DNA of 64,000 nt from JARBUG01 sp035628915 (GTDB lineage: Bacteria; Bacillota; Sulfobacillia; Symbiobacteriales; Symbiobacteriaceae): positions 3,443-67,442 of the forward strand of contig DASPIW010000032.1 in the NCBI GenBank assembly GCA_035628915.1. The letters are read 5' to 3'. Position 1 is the first letter of the stretch, and each line of letters opens with the position of its first letter. The translations under genes were made by a program, and so were the position numbers. Below, piece by piece: positions 8,188 through 17,200 of the stretch. The notes beneath the pieces were generated by a model. That model was given only the letters and a program-made list of their open reading frames with translations, had not been told where the DNA came from and made no database searches.

Positions 8188-10056
8188 GTGAGAATCACTA
8201 TCGGCACGAAGCTATTTGCAGGCTTCCTGGTTATGGTGCTGCTGATGCTGTCACTGGGCCTCGCGTCATACATAGGCCTGGGCGCCCTGACCCGGGCAGT
8301 GGATGAGCAGGCGGCCGTCGGGCAGCATGCCGCAAGAATCACCGATATCTCCCTTGCTGTTGAATCATTGGGGCGGATTCCTGGCAATTATCTGATCAGC
8401 GGTAACAAAGACGAGGCCCAGCGGTATGCCGCGGCGACTGCCGACATTCAAAGCAAGGTGGCCGAAGCGCGCAGTTCGGCGGAGAAAGAACAAATAAACG
8501 ACGAAGTCGCCGCCTGGGACCGCTTGCAGGGCCACCTCGTCGAAATGAATCGCATCGCGGGCCTGGTCTTCTCCCTGGAGAATCCGGCGAACAACCCTCA
8601 GGCGGCGGCCTTCAACCAGACCATGGAACTCGAAAACGAACAAATGGAGCGGGTGCTGACCAAGATCCGCAGTGCACAGTTGGCCCACTCGGAGGAGCAT
8701 CGCAAGGCCGCATCTGGATTGGCCGCCAAGCTGAAGCTGGGCATGATGGTCGTCATCGGCGGTGCAACGCTGGTCGGCCTGGTCATCTCTTCGCTGATCG
8801 GCTCGGGCATCTCCCGGTCGATCCGCCGGATCGGTAATGCTGCCAATCGGCTTGCTACGGGCGACCTGACCATGGATCCGCTGCCTGCCAAGGGCCGGGA
8901 TGAACTGGGCGATCTGGCCCGCGCCTTCAATACCATGGTAATTGACCTGCGCCGATTGGTCGAGCGCGTGACCGGCTCCGCCCATACCGTCGACGAATCC
9001 GTCCGGCAGCTGTCAGAGCAGACCGGTCAGATCACCACCGTGATTTCCGAAGTTGCCCGGGCAGCCGGTGACGTAGCCGGGGTGACAGCGAACCAGTCCC
9101 GGGCGGTGGAAGAGGCGACGGAAATGGTCCAGCAGCTGCGCGACGCCATCGCCCAGATTGCCGCCGGCGCCTGCGACCAGGCGGCCAACACACAGGGCAG
9201 CGTCGACGCAGTGCGGAGTATGGTTGCGACCATCGAACATGTGGTGGAAAAGGCCGGCCAGGTGGCTGTGGCGTCCGGCAAAGCGACGGCATCCGCCACC
9301 GAAGGGCGCCGTGTTGTGCAGGAGACGGTCGACGGCATCAGCCGGGTGCGGAACATGGTGCTCGATACGGCGGAGCAGCTGCACCACCTCGGACAGCTCT
9401 CCGGGCAGATTGGCGATATTACGCTGGCGATAACGGGCATCGCCGATCAGACGAACCTGCTGGCGCTCAACGCTGCCATTGAAGCAGCCCGGGCCGGCGA
9501 CCAGGGCCGGGGGTTCGCCGTCGTCGCCGAAGAAGTGCGGAAGCTGGCTGAGCGGGCCGGCAAGTCAGCGGGCGACATTGAGAAGCTGATCGGGGACATT
9601 CAGCAGGGCATGACGCGGGCCGTGCGGTCGATGGAGCAGGGGACCGCAGAGGTCGAGGACGGGTTCCGCCGGTCATCGCTGGCGGGCGACGCGCTCGACG
9701 AGGTCCTGCGTGTGATTGCCCAGGCGGCGGCGGAAGCCGAAGAGATCTCCGTCGCATCGCAGCAGATCGCAGCGGCGAGCCGCGAAGTGATGGCCGCCAC
9801 CGATTCGGTGGCAGCAGTCACGGAAGAGAACACGGCAGCCACCGAAGAGATGGAGGCGTCCGCCAGCGAAGTGAGCGGTCGCATCGCGAAGGTGGCGGAG
9901 GCGGCGGAAGGGAACGCTTCCGCGGCCCAGCACGTATCGGCTGCCGCCGAGGAGCTGTCAGCGACCGCCGACCAGGTTGCTGCTTCCTCCCAGCGCCTGT
10001 CGGAGCTGTCGCAGCAAATGCGGGAGCACATTTCGGGCTTCCGGGTTCAGAGTTGA
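8188..10056 (+). CDS. Methyl-accepting chemotaxis protein
   Basis: Transmembrane chemoreceptor of 622 residues. The GTG at 8188 follows GGGAGCG with eight bases spacing and places the first helix (LFAGFLVMVLLMLSLGLASY) directly after a short basic start. Residues about 35-185 form an extracytoplasmic helical ligand domain of four-helix-bundle type. A second helix near 187-208 leads into a HAMP domain (about 210-262, with DELGDLARAFNTM). The C-terminal signalling domain carries the family hairpin tip IADQTNLLALNAAIEAARAG. Glu/Gln-rich helices on both sides provide methylation sites. It would signal through CheW/CheA to the flagellar motor; no other che gene is nearby. The ligand is unknown. 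Confidence 0.93.
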   Translation: MRITIGTKLFAGFLVMVLLMLSLGLASYIGLGALTRAVDEQAAVGQHAARITDISLAVESLGRIPGNYLISGNKDEAQRYAAATADIQSKVAEARSSAEKEQINDEVAAWDRLQGHLVEMNRIAGLVFSLENPANNPQAAAFNQTMELENEQMERVLTKIRSAQLAHSEEHRKAASGLAAKLKLGMMVVIGGATLVGLVISSLIGSGISRSIRRIGNAANRLATGDLTMDPLPAKGRDELGDLARAFNTMVIDLRRLVERVTGSAHTVDESVRQLSEQTGQITTVISEVARAAGDVAGVTANQSRAVEEATEMVQQLRDAIAQIAAGACDQAANTQGSVDAVRSMVATIEHVVEKAGQVAVASGKATASATEGRRVVQETVDGISRVRNMVLDTAEQLHHLGQLSGQIGDITLAITGIADQTNLLALNAAIEAARAGDQGRGFAVVAEEVRKLAERAGKSAGDIEKLIGDIQQGMTRAVRSMEQGTAEVEDGFRRSSLAGDALDEVLRVIAQAAAEAEEISVASQQIAAASREVMAATDSVAAVTEENTAATEEMEASASEVSGRIAKVAEAAEGNASAAQHVSAAAEELSATADQVAASSQRLSELSQQMREHISGFRVQS

Positions 10057-10059
10057 ATC

Positions 10060-10103
10060 AAGGGTGATGGCGAGCGCAGATGCTCACCATCACCCTTTCT
10101 TTA
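10060..10103 (+). terminator. Bidirectional hairpin between convergent genes
   Basis: AAGGGTGATGG at 10060-10070 pairs with CCATCACCCTT at 10088-10098; inner bases also pair (GAGC/GCTC). TTCTTT follows on the plus strand. It ends the chemoreceptor transcript and overlaps the stop of the convergent dehydrogenase gene. Confidence 0.75.
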
Positions 10104-11318
10104 GTACCGGAACGCCACCTTTACCGAGTGTGCCCCCTTCTTGTCGGAGGCCACAGCAAGGGCTTCTTTGTACTGATTGATGGGGAACGTGTGCGTCAGC
10201 AGTCCCTTCGTGCTGACCCTGCCCTGCTCGATCAGCTGCATGCCCAGTTCGTATGTACGCAGACGCCGGCCGTCGTACTCTTCTGTACTGCAGTAGACAA
10301 CCCCGGCCACGGTAATCTCCTTTAGCCACATGGGCGTCCAGTCGACCCCGGACGGCAGGGAGGCGAGACCCACCAGCACCATCTTCCCGGCGGGCGCCGT
10401 GAAGCGGAGCGAATCGTCAAGCGATGTGTCCGAGCCGACGCAGTCGTAGACCATATTGAAGCCGCCCTGCACGATCCGCTTGCCGAGAATCGGCTTGAGC
10501 AGTTCCCCGTCGCAGATCTCGGCGAGGCCGGCGAAGTAATCGCCCCGCCCCAGGAGCACCCTGTCAGCGCCCTGCTGCTTTGCCAGCTCGGCCTGGAATG
10601 GGTAGCGGGCCAGCAGGGTGATCCGGGCTTTAGAGCCCAGGGCCCGCAGACAGGCCACCACCAGCAGTCCGATGATGCCGCCGCCGATGATCAGCACCTG
10701 GTCGCTGTCCTTTGGGAAGTGGCGCATGACCGGGTGCAGGGCGGAAGCCAGCGGGTCGATCAAAATGGCGTCCTCGTCGCTGACGCGGTCAGGCACCCGG
10801 ATCAGCTGCGAGCGGTGGGCGACGTAGTATTCGCCCCAGCTGCCGCCGGTGGATTGGCACAGCCCGATCGACATGCCGGGCTTGACCGTTCCCTTGTTGA
10901 AGTTGGTGCAGGTGGAGTAGTCTCCCCGGGCGCAGGAAGGGCAGGGCTCGGCGATGCCCCGAGTGGCGCAGGCGAGCACCGGGTCGGCCACCACCCGGTC
11001 GCCGGGGGCGAAGTCCGTAACGCCCTGGCCTGCTTCCACAATCGTGCCGAGGTTTTCATGACCCACCACGAACGGCATCGACGCAAATGGCGAAGCCGAA
11101 GGCGAGTCGTGCAAAAAGACCATGTTCAGATCACTGCCGCAGATGCCGCCGTAGCGCGTGCGGATCTTCACCCAATCCGGGCCCGGCAGGGCCGGTTCGG
11201 GCATCTCCCGAAACCGGACCCCTGACAGCGGCCCGAAGAAGAGGCGCCGGTTGAGGCGCCCCAGCACCTTCATCATCACGTAGGTAAACGCACCGACTTC
11301 AAACTCCACGGCTTTCAT
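10101..11318 (-). CDS. Zinc-dependent medium-chain alcohol dehydrogenase
   Basis: NAD(P)-dependent medium-chain dehydrogenase of 405 residues. Catalytic-zinc elements are visible: GGICGSD and GHE near the N-terminus. A cysteine-containing lobe (PCPSCARGDYSTC) suggests a structural zinc site. The Rossmann motif is GGGIIGLL. The ATG at 11318 overlaps the stop of the upstream oxoamine synthase gene as TAATG, so the two are translationally coupled. That pairing recalls tdh-kbl threonine degradation, but the protein is longer than threonine dehydrogenase (about 345 residues), has a divergent N-terminus and lacks an obvious Tdh signature. The substrate is therefore open; it may be the partner reductase or oxidase of the amino ketone formed by its neighbour. 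Confidence 0.85.
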   Translation of the reverse strand: MKAVEFEVGAFTYVMMKVLGRLNRRLFFGPLSGVRFREMPEPALPGPDWVKIRTRYGGICGSDLNMVFLHDSPSASPFASMPFVVGHENLGTIVEAGQGVTDFAPGDRVVADPVLACATRGIAEPCPSCARGDYSTCTNFNKGTVKPGMSIGLCQSTGGSWGEYYVAHRSQLIRVPDRVSDEDAILIDPLASALHPVMRHFPKDSDQVLIIGGGIIGLLVVACLRALGSKARITLLARYPFQAELAKQQGADRVLLGRGDYFAGLAEICDGELLKPILGKRIVQGGFNMVYDCVGSDTSLDDSLRFTAPAGKMVLVGLASLPSGVDWTPMWLKEITVAGVVYCSTEEYDGRRLRTYELGMQLIEQGRVSTKGLLTHTFPINQYKEALAVASDKKGAHSVKVAFRY

Positions 11319-12595
11319 TAGTCTGCCTCCGCGAGCTCCGCTGAACCGATGACGCCGTATTCCCGCCCCAGGTCTTCCAGGAGGTTGAGGCACCGGTCCA
11401 AATGTTCCTGCGTGTGATTGGCCATCAAGCTCAGGCGGATGCGCGCCAACCGCTTGGGCACGGCCGGATAGAGCACCGGGTTGGCGTAGACGCCTTCCTC
11501 GTGCAGCCGGCGGCACATCTCCTTGACCTTGTAATCGTCGCCGATGATCAGGGGGAAGATGGCCGTCTGGGCATGGCCCAGGTTGAAGCCAAGCGTCTCC
11601 AGGCCGGCCCGGAAGTATCGGATGTTTGACCACAGGCTCTCCCGCAGTTGCGGCTCGTCGACCACGACGCGCAGGGCTTCGATGAGGGAGCCGGCGACCT
11701 GCGGGGTCATGGCGGTGGAGAACATATAGGAGCGGGAATAGTAGTGGAGCAGTTCGACGAGCTCCCGCTTCGCCGCGATGAAGCCGCCGACGGCGCCGAG
11801 CCCCTTGCTGAAGGTGCCCGCGACGATGTCCACCTGGCCTTCAATGCCGAAGTGCTCCGGCGTGCCGCGGCCGTTCCGGCCAATAACGCCCGTCGCGTGG
11901 GCTTCGTCGACCATCACGTAGGCGCCGTGGGCATGGGCCAGTTCCACAATCTTGTCAAGCGGCGCGATGTCGCCGTCCATCGAGTAGACGCCGTCGACAA
12001 TCACCATGCGGGTGCGGTACTTGCCTTCGGTCTGCTTGAGGACGCGCTCCAGGGAGCGCATGTCGTTGTGCCGGAAGAACTCCGTCTTAGCGCGCTTGCA
12101 GCCGTCGATAATGCTGGCGTGGACGTACAGGTCCAGGATCGCGCAGTCCTTTTCGCCGAGCATGGCCAGCAGGGCGCCGGAGTTGGAGCCGAAGCCCGAC
12201 GTGAAGATCAGCGCCGACTCACAGCCCTTGAAACGGGCCACGGCTTCTTCAAGCTCCACATGAATGTCCAGCGTGCCGCCCAGCAGCGGCACGCTGCCGG
12301 CGCCCGCGCCGTACTTCTCCAGGGCCGCCTTTCCCGCCGCGATCACCCGGGGGTGCCGGGTCAGGTTCAGGTAGTCGTTGGAGGCAAAGTAGATCATGTC
12401 CCGCTCGATGCCCGTGTAGGCGTCCAGCACGCGCATGACAGGCGCAGAGCCTGATGTAGAAACCCGGCGATATTGCAGGTGGTGGTACTCGCGCATCATG
12501 TCGACAAAATCACCGAACTGACGGGCTCTTTCCATGAGATCAGCTTCGGGTGTGTCGTAAAAATCGGCCAGGGAGAGATGCTTGTTGTACTCCAT
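11318..12595 (-). CDS. PLP-dependent alpha-oxoamine synthase (KBL/BioF/SPT family)
   Basis: Pyridoxal-phosphate enzyme of 425 residues that condenses an acyl-CoA with an amino acid, or runs the reverse reaction. Family landmarks are ASNDYLNLTRHP, GAGAGSVPLLGGTLDIHVELE, VDEAHATGVIGRNGRG with the cofactor-binding Asp and His, and TFSKGLGAVGGF with the Schiff-base lysine. An N-terminal extension of about 45 residues is typical of serine palmitoyltransferase-like members rather than BioF. Candidates are 2-amino-3-ketobutyrate CoA ligase and a serine palmitoyltransferase-like enzyme; I cannot separate them by eye. Start at 12595 has AAGGAAG nine bases upstream; 12601 is an alternative. It is divergent from the TetR-type gene that may control it. 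Confidence 0.85.
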   Translation of the reverse strand: MEYNKHLSLADFYDTPEADLMERARQFGDFVDMMREYHHLQYRRVSTSGSAPVMRVLDAYTGIERDMIYFASNDYLNLTRHPRVIAAGKAALEKYGAGAGSVPLLGGTLDIHVELEEAVARFKGCESALIFTSGFGSNSGALLAMLGEKDCAILDLYVHASIIDGCKRAKTEFFRHNDMRSLERVLKQTEGKYRTRMVIVDGVYSMDGDIAPLDKIVELAHAHGAYVMVDEAHATGVIGRNGRGTPEHFGIEGQVDIVAGTFSKGLGAVGGFIAAKRELVELLHYYSRSYMFSTAMTPQVAGSLIEALRVVVDEPQLRESLWSNIRYFRAGLETLGFNLGHAQTAIFPLIIGDDYKVKEMCRRLHEEGVYANPVLYPAVPKRLARIRLSLMANHTQEHLDRCLNLLEDLGREYGVIGSAELAEAD

Positions 12596-12717
12596 GCCCA
12601 TCAACTTCCTTGGTGCAAAGAATGGTGCACAACATATTCGCCACACCAAAGCAGAAATACCTCGTTCCTCCGGAAATAATTCCGCGGACATGCTGAATTT
12701 ATCGTTCCGAAGCAGGC

Positions 12718-12746
12718 TTGACATCTCCGCCTGTCCTTGATATGGT
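12718..12746 (+). promoter_or_regulatory. Promoter of the TetR-type gene
   Basis: TTGACA (12718-12723, perfect -35) and TATGGT (12741-12746) are separated by 17 bases and lie about 40 bases upstream of the ATG at 12787. Confidence 0.75.
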
Positions 12747-12752
12747 ATCGAA

Positions 12753-12762
12753 TGAACGTTCA
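12753..12762 (+). promoter_or_regulatory. Palindrome TGAACGTTCA, probable TetR operator
   Basis: A perfect 10-base palindrome (TGAACGTTCA, extended as AATGAACGTTCAAT) begins six bases after the -10 hexamer, where a bound repressor would block transcription. It resembles operators of FadR/TetR-type regulators. It sits in the divergent region shared with the oxoamine synthase gene, so autoregulation and control of that operon are both plausible. Confidence 0.55.
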
Positions 12763-12786
12763 ATCTGGACAGTGGGGGGGTGCCCT

Positions 12787-13800
12787 ATGGAGCGCGGCGT
12801 ACCGCCTGGCAGGCGCGCGGCAGCCGAGGAGAAACCGGGCGCCATTTTGGCGGCCGCTCTGGAACTGTTTGCCGAACGGGGGTTTCACGCCACCAACGTC
12901 CCGTTAATCGCGGAGCGGGCTGGCGTGTCAGTAGGCACGCTCTATCACTACTTCGCCAGCAAAGAGGCGATTGCCAACGAGCTGTATCGCCGGGTTCGCA
13001 AGGAGATGGAGAAGGCCGTCTACCTGAGCCTGCCGGCCGGCGTGCCGCCGTCCGAGCAGTTCCGGGTGCTGTGGCAGCGCTACGTGGCCTATGCCATGGC
13101 CAAGCCGCTGGCTTTTCAGTTCCTCGAAACGCACCACCATGGCTCGTACCTCGACGAGGCGAGCCATGCCCTTGACCGGCAGGTGACAGCCGGCACACAT
13201 GCGACCCTTGATCTGGGCCGGCTCGCCGGCGTGCTGAAGCCCGTGCACCAGGAGGTGCTCGCCGCCTTCACCGAGGGCGCTGTCAAGCACCTGATCCGGG
13301 CGGCTCAGGAAGGGCGGCTCGATTTGACGCCTGAGGTGGTGGACCAGGCGGCAGCCTGCTGCTGGCAGGCCATTAAGGAAGGATGGATTCAGATGGATCA
13401 GTTCACGCTCCCCGGCGAGACGGGGCGCATCAGTCTCTCATTCGAGTACGCGCAGTGCGGAGCGGACGGCTGCGATTGCCGCGGCACCGCCTCCATTGCA
13501 AGTTGGGGCTTTCAGGCGCAGGGCAAGGTATGGTTCTCCGCCGTTGACGTGGCCCGGTTCCACCGGGAGCTCAGCGCCTGCTACCAGACCGTGGACGGCA
13601 CGGCGACTTTCGTGACCCACGAGGAGAATCTGAAGGTCGCCGTGGTCTTCGGGCGCCGCGGGCAGGTCTGCATTCAGGGGACCTTCCGGGAGACGGCCAA
13701 CGAAGGCAACGAACTGCAGTTCCGGATTCAGACCGACCAGAGCTACATCGCCCAGTCCCTGGAGCAGATGGCCGAGGTGGTCAAGCGGTATAACGCATAG
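12787..13800 (+). CDS. TetR-family regulator with extra C-terminal domain
   Basis: Regulator of 337 residues, far longer than the usual 190-220. Residues about 15-62 are the TetR helix-turn-helix (ILAAALELFAERGFHATNV, ERAGVSVGTLYHYFASKEA). Residues about 65-200 are an all-helical ligand domain. From about residue 215 a separate region of roughly 115 residues begins, rich in beta-strands, with ISLSFEYAQCGADGCDC and DQSYIAQSLEQMAEVVKRY. From memory this tail resembles small stand-alone WapI/DUF-type proteins, not TetR tails. The ATG at 12787 follows GGGGGGG; the longer upstream reading includes the promoter and is rejected. It is divergent from the oxoamine synthase/dehydrogenase pair, its likely target. 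Confidence 0.8.
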   Translation: MERGVPPGRRAAAEEKPGAILAAALELFAERGFHATNVPLIAERAGVSVGTLYHYFASKEAIANELYRRVRKEMEKAVYLSLPAGVPPSEQFRVLWQRYVAYAMAKPLAFQFLETHHHGSYLDEASHALDRQVTAGTHATLDLGRLAGVLKPVHQEVLAAFTEGAVKHLIRAAQEGRLDLTPEVVDQAAACCWQAIKEGWIQMDQFTLPGETGRISLSFEYAQCGADGCDCRGTASIASWGFQAQGKVWFSAVDVARFHRELSACYQTVDGTATFVTHEENLKVAVVFGRRGQVCIQGTFRETANEGNELQFRIQTDQSYIAQSLEQMAEVVKRYNA

Positions 13801-13839
13801 ACGCACAGCCCCGCTGGATTTTGTCGATGCAAACGCCAA

Positions 13840-13874
13840 ACGGACCGCCAGCCTTCGACAGGCCGGCGATCCGT
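13840..13874 (+). terminator. Hairpin after the TetR-type gene
   Basis: A 14-base inverted repeat with two mismatches (ACGGACCGCCAGCC and GGCCGGCGATCCGT, loop TTCGACA) lies 40 bases past the stop. There is no T-run after it, so strength is uncertain. Confidence 0.45.
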
Positions 13875-13931
13875 CTGGTGCTACACTGGTAGATGGAGGA
13901 AGCGGGCCAGTCTCCGAAAGGAGGGATGGCC

Positions 13932-14015
13932 ATGGTCAAGATTACCGTCGAAGTGGATGCCATTGCGCTGATACTTCTGGTACTGACCGCTTTGGCGCTC
14001 TCCGCTACACGGTAG
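13932..14015 (+). CDS. 27-residue single-helix membrane peptide
   Basis: A tiny gene too short for usual gene callers: MVKITVEVDAIALILLVLTA then LALSATR and TAG. It has an ideal ribosome binding site, AAAGGAGGG, with seven bases to the ATG at 13932. The peptide is one hydrophobic helix of about 16 residues, flanked by a charged N-terminus and an Arg end. It sits alone between a hairpin at 13840-13874 and a strong terminator at 14082, that is, in its own transcription unit. Possible roles include a membrane-protein modulator or a toxin-like peptide; no family is recognised. Confidence 0.5.
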   Translation: MVKITVEVDAIALILLVLTALALSATR

Positions 14016-14081
14016 CGGTTGGTGCAGCCCCGCAAGGGGCGGCCGCCGTCGCCTGATGCTTGAGACGGTGACCGCTGACTC

Positions 14082-14109
14082 AGGGCGCCCGGGAGACCGG
14101 GCGCCCTTT
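14082..14109 (+). terminator. Intrinsic terminator after the small membrane peptide
   Basis: A perfect 11-base inverted repeat, AGGGCGCCCGG (14082-14092) and CCGGGCGCCCT (14097-14107), has a GAGA loop and is followed by TTCCC. Confidence 0.75.
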
Positions 14110-14207
14110 CCCATTATAGCCCGGGGTACCATGGGTTATACCGGTGTCTGAAACAAATCTACTGCTTCCGCCGTCGAAAGGGTGAGGACTGAATCTTCTG
14201 AAGCGAG

Positions 14208-17200
14208 ATGAGTGCTATGCGCAAGAAGTGGATCGTGGCCGTCGCTGCGCTGCTGGTGCTTGCCGCCGCAGGCACGACCGCCTGGTTTGCCCGCACCCGG
14301 CCCACAACCACGGCGCCCCTCTCAGGGAGCGATGCACCTGCGGAAGTCTCCCTCAAGCCGACCCGGGCGGGCCAGGCCGGCGTGGCGGTGACCAGCGGCT
14401 TCCTGCTCACCGCCGAAAAGCCGATCAAGCCCGGCGACCTGAAGCAGCATCTGCAGGTAGAGCCGGCTGCGGAGCTGGTCATTGAAGAGCGGAGTGCGAA
14501 GGAGTTCCTGATCACCCCCGCCACCCCGCTGGAAGCGAACCGTATCTACCGGTTCAAGCTGGCGGCGGCGGGTCTCAGCCGGCCTTATCAATGGTCGTTC
14601 CAGACCCAGGCGGCTTTCCGCATTCTGGGCACCCTGCCGCGCGACCAGGCGGCCGGCGTGCCCGCCAACACCGGCATTGAGATCATTTTCAGCCATGAGA
14701 ACTTCGCCGACCCGGGCGCCCTGTTTGCCATCAGCCCGGCGGTCGCGGGGCGGTTCGAGCGGCACAAGAAGACCCTGGTCTTCGCACCGACGGAGCCGCT
14801 CAAGTCCGGCACCATCTACGCCGTTACCCTGAAGGCTGGCCTGGCCCTGACCGGCACCACCGAAAAGCTGACGCAGGATTTCCGTTTCACCTTTGAAACC
14901 GAGCCGAACGCGGGTGATTTCCAGGGGGGCGGGCGCCCCATGCTCTCCGTGCCGGAAGAGCTGGCCGAGTACGCGGCCGGCGAGGCGCCGTATTTCCCCA
15001 TCTACACCAACGACAAGAACCAGAAGCTGGACGTAACGGTCCACCGCTACAAGGACGCGGGGAGCTTTGCTGCTGCCCTGTCGGCGGCGGACAAGGTCCC
15101 CTGGTGGGCCAACTGGGCCAGGGCCCGTTACCTGGAGCCGACCGCCGGTCTGACTCAGGTGGCGGCCTTCCAGGGACAGCCGAAGGAGTACGAGCAGTAC
15201 GGTACTTTTCTGCATCTGCCCGAAGCTCTGCCGCCCGGATACTACATCGCTACCTTGAAAGTGCCCAACGAGGCCCGACAGATCCGCTTCCAGGTGACCG
15301 ACCTGTCTTCGTATGCCGTGGTCAGCACCACCAAGACGCTGGTCTGGCTGAACGATCTGGCCACCGGCAAACCCGTGGCGGGCGCCCGGGTCAGCATGAT
15401 CGGGGGCGGGGGCGGCGAGGCGGCCAGCGGCGCCGACGGCGTAGCCACCCTGTCGGTGGCACCCGCCGTCCCAGACGGCAACTCGCCGGCCGGTGTCTAC
15501 CTGCATGTCCAGGCGGGTGACAGGGAGGCGCTGGTCGCCCTGCCGTGGGAGCGCTATTACCGGTACTCCAACCCGGGCACCGGCAAGGCCGTGCAGTACT
15601 GGCGCTATCTCTATCTGGACCGGCAGTTGTACCGGCCCGACGACACGATCAACCTGTGGGGCGTGGTTCGCCCCCGCGAGCCGGGCGCCGGTCCGGCGAC
15701 CGAGGTGACGGCGATCGTCACCCGCGGCGGCTATTACGACGACGCCGGGCAGCCTGTACCGCTCGCCAAGGCCGTCATACCCGTGAACGATTCCACCTAC
15801 ACGGGCGAACTGGCGCTTCCCGGCCTGCGGCAGGGCTGGTATGAGCTCCAGGTCCGGCTGGGCGACGAGCCGCTCAGCAGCCGTTACTTCGAGGTGCAGT
15901 CCTACGTAAAGCCCGCGTACCGGCTGGATGCATCGCTGAGCAAGCGGGCGGTCTTTGCGGGCGATCCGGTCGACCTGACGGTCAAGGCCAGCTTCTTTGA
16001 AGGCACTCCCGTACCCAACCTGTCCCTGACCTACAACCTGCAGAAGGACGGCCAGAGCATGACCACCGGCGCCGACGGCACCGCGACGGTGACGTTGAGG
16101 CCGGAAGGGCATGGCTATGGCGGCGTTGACTCCCTCTGGTACAACGTGCACGCGACGCTGCCCGAAGCGGGCGAAATCGACGATTCGGGCTGGCTGATGG
16201 TCTACAACCGGGACGTACTGCTGCAGAGCAGCGTCAAGGTGGAGGAGGGCAGGGCGGTTGTCACCGGACAGATCAACCGGGTGGCGCTGGACGCCATCAA
16301 CAGCGGCGACGGTTGGGACGACCGTGGCGCCCCCGTGCCCGGGCGCCAGGTGGAGTTGGTCCTGACCGAGCAGCACTGGGATCAGGTCGAGATCGGCACC
16401 TACTACGACTTCATCAGCAAGAAGACCCGCAAGCAGTACGACTACCGGCCCAACCACAAGCAGGTGGGCACCTTCACGGCACTCTCCGGGCAGGGGGGCG
16501 CGTTCAGCCATACCCTGACCATCGACCCGGAGCAATCGTACACCGTGAAGGTGACGGTCAAAGACAGCAAGGACCGGCCCGTGACGCAGGAACTCTGGTT
16601 CTCCGGTCGGTGGTATCAGGGCTTTGAAGACCGGTTGCACTGGGGCAGGTGGCACCACCTGGCGACATCGCCCGAAAACAGATACACCTTTGCCCTGGGC
16701 GAACCCATCGCCCTGGAGATGCGCCGGGAGCAGGCGCAGCTGCCCGACCGGCCCGGGGGCTTCCTGTTCTACACGGCGCGGCTGGGCCTGCAGGAGTACC
16801 GGGTGCAGAATGACAGCCGCTTTACGTACACACTGAAAGAGTCTGATCTGCCCTCCACCAGCGTCGGGTCGGTTTACTTCGACGGTCGTTCCTACTTTGA
16901 GGCGGGCCCCCGCGTGCTGCGCTTCGACCCGCAGGAGCGGGCGCTCCGTGTCGAGGTGGTGGCGGACAGGCCTGCTTACAGACCCGGCGACACGGTCAAC
17001 CTGACAGTGATTGCCGCCGACCGTACGGGCAGGCCGGTCCGGGCGCAGGTCAACCTGAACCTGGTGGATGAAGCGATCTACGCCCTGCGGGAGCAACATG
17101 TCGATCTTCTGGACTCGCTTTACAGCGAGTACATGCCGACCGGCATTCTGCGGACGCGTGGCTCCCACCAGGTGCCGGTGCCCAACGGCGGTGCGGAGAA

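Noticed and set aside
10101..11633. Longer reading of the dehydrogenase starting at 11633
   Set aside because: The extra 105 residues are Pro/Gly/Arg-rich, overlap the oxoamine synthase in another frame and precede an ATG that is coupled to the upstream stop as TAATG.
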